From: DATKYV01 sp035528275
GTDB lineage: Bacteria; Acidobacteriota; Terriglobia; UBA7540
NCBI GenBank assembly: GCA_035528275.1
Contig: DATKYV010000278.1
Coordinates: forward strand, 1 to 6,909
Reading direction: 5' to 3'
Length of the DNA stretch: 6,909 bases
This document shows, one piece after another, positions 5,535 through 6,909 of this stretch. Numbering within the stretch: the stretch's first letter is position 1; every line of letters starts with the position of its first letter. Position numbers and translations under genes: made by a program. The notes under the pieces are model-generated. The model was not told the DNA's origin. It made no database searches and saw only the letters and a list, made by a program, of their open reading frames with translations.

Positions 5535-6909
5535 AGAAGTGCTTTGGATTTGTGACGAGGAGACCGACGGGCGTTGGCCCGTTTTTGTTTCTGACTGTTG
5601 CGATTCTTGGCCTCATAGGATGTGAACCCTCACCACCCGGTGAACACGCCATGGGGTCTGCGATCGCCGTGACTTTGAATCCCGGCGGTCCGGTGGTCAT
5701 TAGAACCACCACGACGGAATTTGACCTTCTCCGCTCCGGCTACGTGCAGGCTTTTCTTCTCCAGGAAGGGAAACGCCTCACGCTGGATGAACCCCAGGCT
5801 GGTGCGGAGGAATCCGGCGTTACGATGACGATCGGCGGCAAGGAGGTCGGCGACATCACTTTCCACCTCGACAGCGCCAAGGTCACGGATGCGCAGGGGA
5901 AACTCGGACCGCGCGGCAAGAGGGTTGAAGTCATTGGACGTGGCTCTGCTGAGGACAAAGGCCAGGTGGAAGTGACGTTCGCCGTGGAGGTCTACGACGA
6001 TTTCCCCAATCTCGCGATTGCAAGTCTTGCCTGTAAGAACGCAGGCTCAGCCGAAATTGCGCTGGACCGTGTGGTGTTCCAGCATCATCGCCTTAATGCG
6101 GCCCTGGCCGACACCCAGGCGGCTTCTTACGATCTCTGGTCGTTCCACGGCTCGAGCGTGGAGTGGGGCAGGGACGATGTGCTCAAGATGACCAAGGACT
6201 TTTCCCGCGACAATCCCATGGGCGGCATCACGGAGCACGGCAATGGCGGCGGGATTCCCGTCGTGGCTTTCTGGACGGCCACGGTGGGCGAAGCCATCGG
6301 ACACATTGAGACCTTGCCCCTGGTTCTGTCGCTTCCCGTCAAAGTGGAGAAGGACGGCAGAGTTAATGCCTCGATGGCACTCGAACCCAAAACCACTCTG
6401 AAGCCCGGTGAGGTGTACTCGACGCCCCGGAGTTTCGTCGCCGTTTATTCGGGCGACTTCTACGAGCCCCTACACCTCTACTCAGCCGCCTTGCAGCGGG
6501 AGGGATGGTCAATTCCCAAACCGTCGAACGAGGACTACAACATGAGCTGGTGCGGTTGGGGTTACGAGTTCAACGTCACCCCCGCGCAGATGCTCGGGAC
6601 GATTCCGAAATTGAAGGAGCTGGGCATTAAGTGGGCGACGCTCGATGACCGCTGGTTTGAGAATTACGGCGACTGGGAGCCGCGGCCGGATACGTTCCCG
6701 GGTGATTCCATCAAGAAAATGGTGGACGATTTCCACAAGCAGGGAATCCTCGCCCAGATTTGGTGGGTCCCCATCGGAGTCGAAGACGGGGTGGGGAAGT
6801 ATGCTTCGCACAAGTATGTGGTGAGCAAAGTTGTCCAGCAGCATCCCGACTGGTTGATTCTGGACAAAGAGGGCAAACCCGCGCGCATGACGCGCGGACT
6901 CGCCGCCCT
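5531..6909 (+). CDS. GH36-type alpha-galactosidase (melibiase-like) lipoprotein, 3' truncated by window end
   Basis: The first 459 codons are open and no stop occurs before the window edge, so the gene is partial here, not broken. A basic N-terminus and hydrophobic stretch end in LIGC (Cys31), a lipoprotein signal, so the enzyme is likely membrane-anchored facing the periplasm or cell surface. Residues about 45-330 are the beta-rich N-terminal domain of GH36/GH-D enzymes. The catalytic TIM-barrel begins around residue 335: MSWCGWGYEF (338-347), LKELGIKWATLDDRWF (361-376; Asp372-Asp373 match the substrate-binding DDGW pair, with Arg for Gly), YGDWEPRPDTFPGDSIKKMV (379-398), GILAQIWWVP (405-414) and HPDWLI (438-443). 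The nucleophile and acid/base Asp lie further on, outside the window. Family enzymes remove terminal alpha-galactose from oligosaccharides or glycans. Substrate specificity cannot be judged from this part. Confidence 0.88.
   Translation, partial: MKKCFGFVTRRPTGVGPFLFLTVAILGLIGCEPSPPGEHAMGSAIAVTLNPGGPVVIRTTTTEFDLLRSGYVQAFLLQEGKRLTLDEPQAGAEESGVTMTIGGKEVGDITFHLDSAKVTDAQGKLGPRGKRVEVIGRGSAEDKGQVEVTFAVEVYDDFPNLAIASLACKNAGSAEIALDRVVFQHHRLNAALADTQAASYDLWSFHGSSVEWGRDDVLKMTKDFSRDNPMGGITEHGNGGGIPVVAFWTATVGEAIGHIETLPLVLSLPVKVEKDGRVNASMALEPKTTLKPGEVYSTPRSFVAVYSGDFYEPLHLYSAALQREGWSIPKPSNEDYNMSWCGWGYEFNVTPAQMLGTIPKLKELGIKWATLDDRWFENYGDWEPRPDTFPGDSIKKMVDDFHKQGILAQIWWVPIGVEDGVGKYASHKYVVSKVVQQHPDWLILDKEGKPARMTRGLAA

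Noticed and set aside
1..6909. tRNA, rRNA, CRISPR array or integrase/transposase gene
   Set aside because: No cloverleaf tRNA, rRNA-like sequence, regular direct-repeat/spacer pattern or recombinase motif was seen on either strand.

Overview
The window is about 60% GC, bacterial, and almost fully coding. It looks like a Gram-negative environmental heterotroph with many exported enzymes. The combination of Tat/lipoprotein amidohydrolases, a CBM9-like protein and a lipoprotein alpha-galactosidase resembles Acidobacteriota or related soil/sediment lineages. That placement is an impression from gene content, not a demonstrated assignment.

Layout: (1) Positions 1-199 are non-coding. They hold a compact element (48-169) with perfect 18-bp terminal inverted repeats and three internal hairpins, which looks like a MITE or structured repeat. 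(2) A minus-strand pair runs leftwards from 2838 to 200: a gamma-glutamyltranspeptidase-fold Ntn hydrolase, then, 14 bases further on, a CBM9-like (DOMON-type) protein. (3) An AT-rich divergent intergenic region (2839-3103) separates the two gene groups and carries several small inverted repeats. (4) A plus-strand operon runs from 3104 to the right edge: two tandem paralogous amidohydrolase-2 family proteins and a GH36-type (melibiase-like) glycoside hydrolase cut by the window end. The GH36 gene starts at a GTG overlapping the stop of the gene before it (GTGA) and has a strong Shine-Dalgarno, so it was found by reading rather than from closed ORFs.

All five proteins begin with a hydrophobic export signal: one Tat-like lipoprotein signal, one plain lipoprotein signal and three signal peptide/anchor types. 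The locus therefore probably works in the periplasm or at the membrane, breaking down a galactose-containing or otherwise conjugated substrate. The substrate cannot be read from the sequence.

The observations most worth a second look are the structured repeat, whose two similar internal hairpins differ by a compensatory base-pair change; the GGT homologue, which keeps the nucleophilic Thr but appears to have lost the known gamma-glutamyl-binding residues; and the tandem amidohydrolases, which keep the same metal-site residues but carry different export signals.
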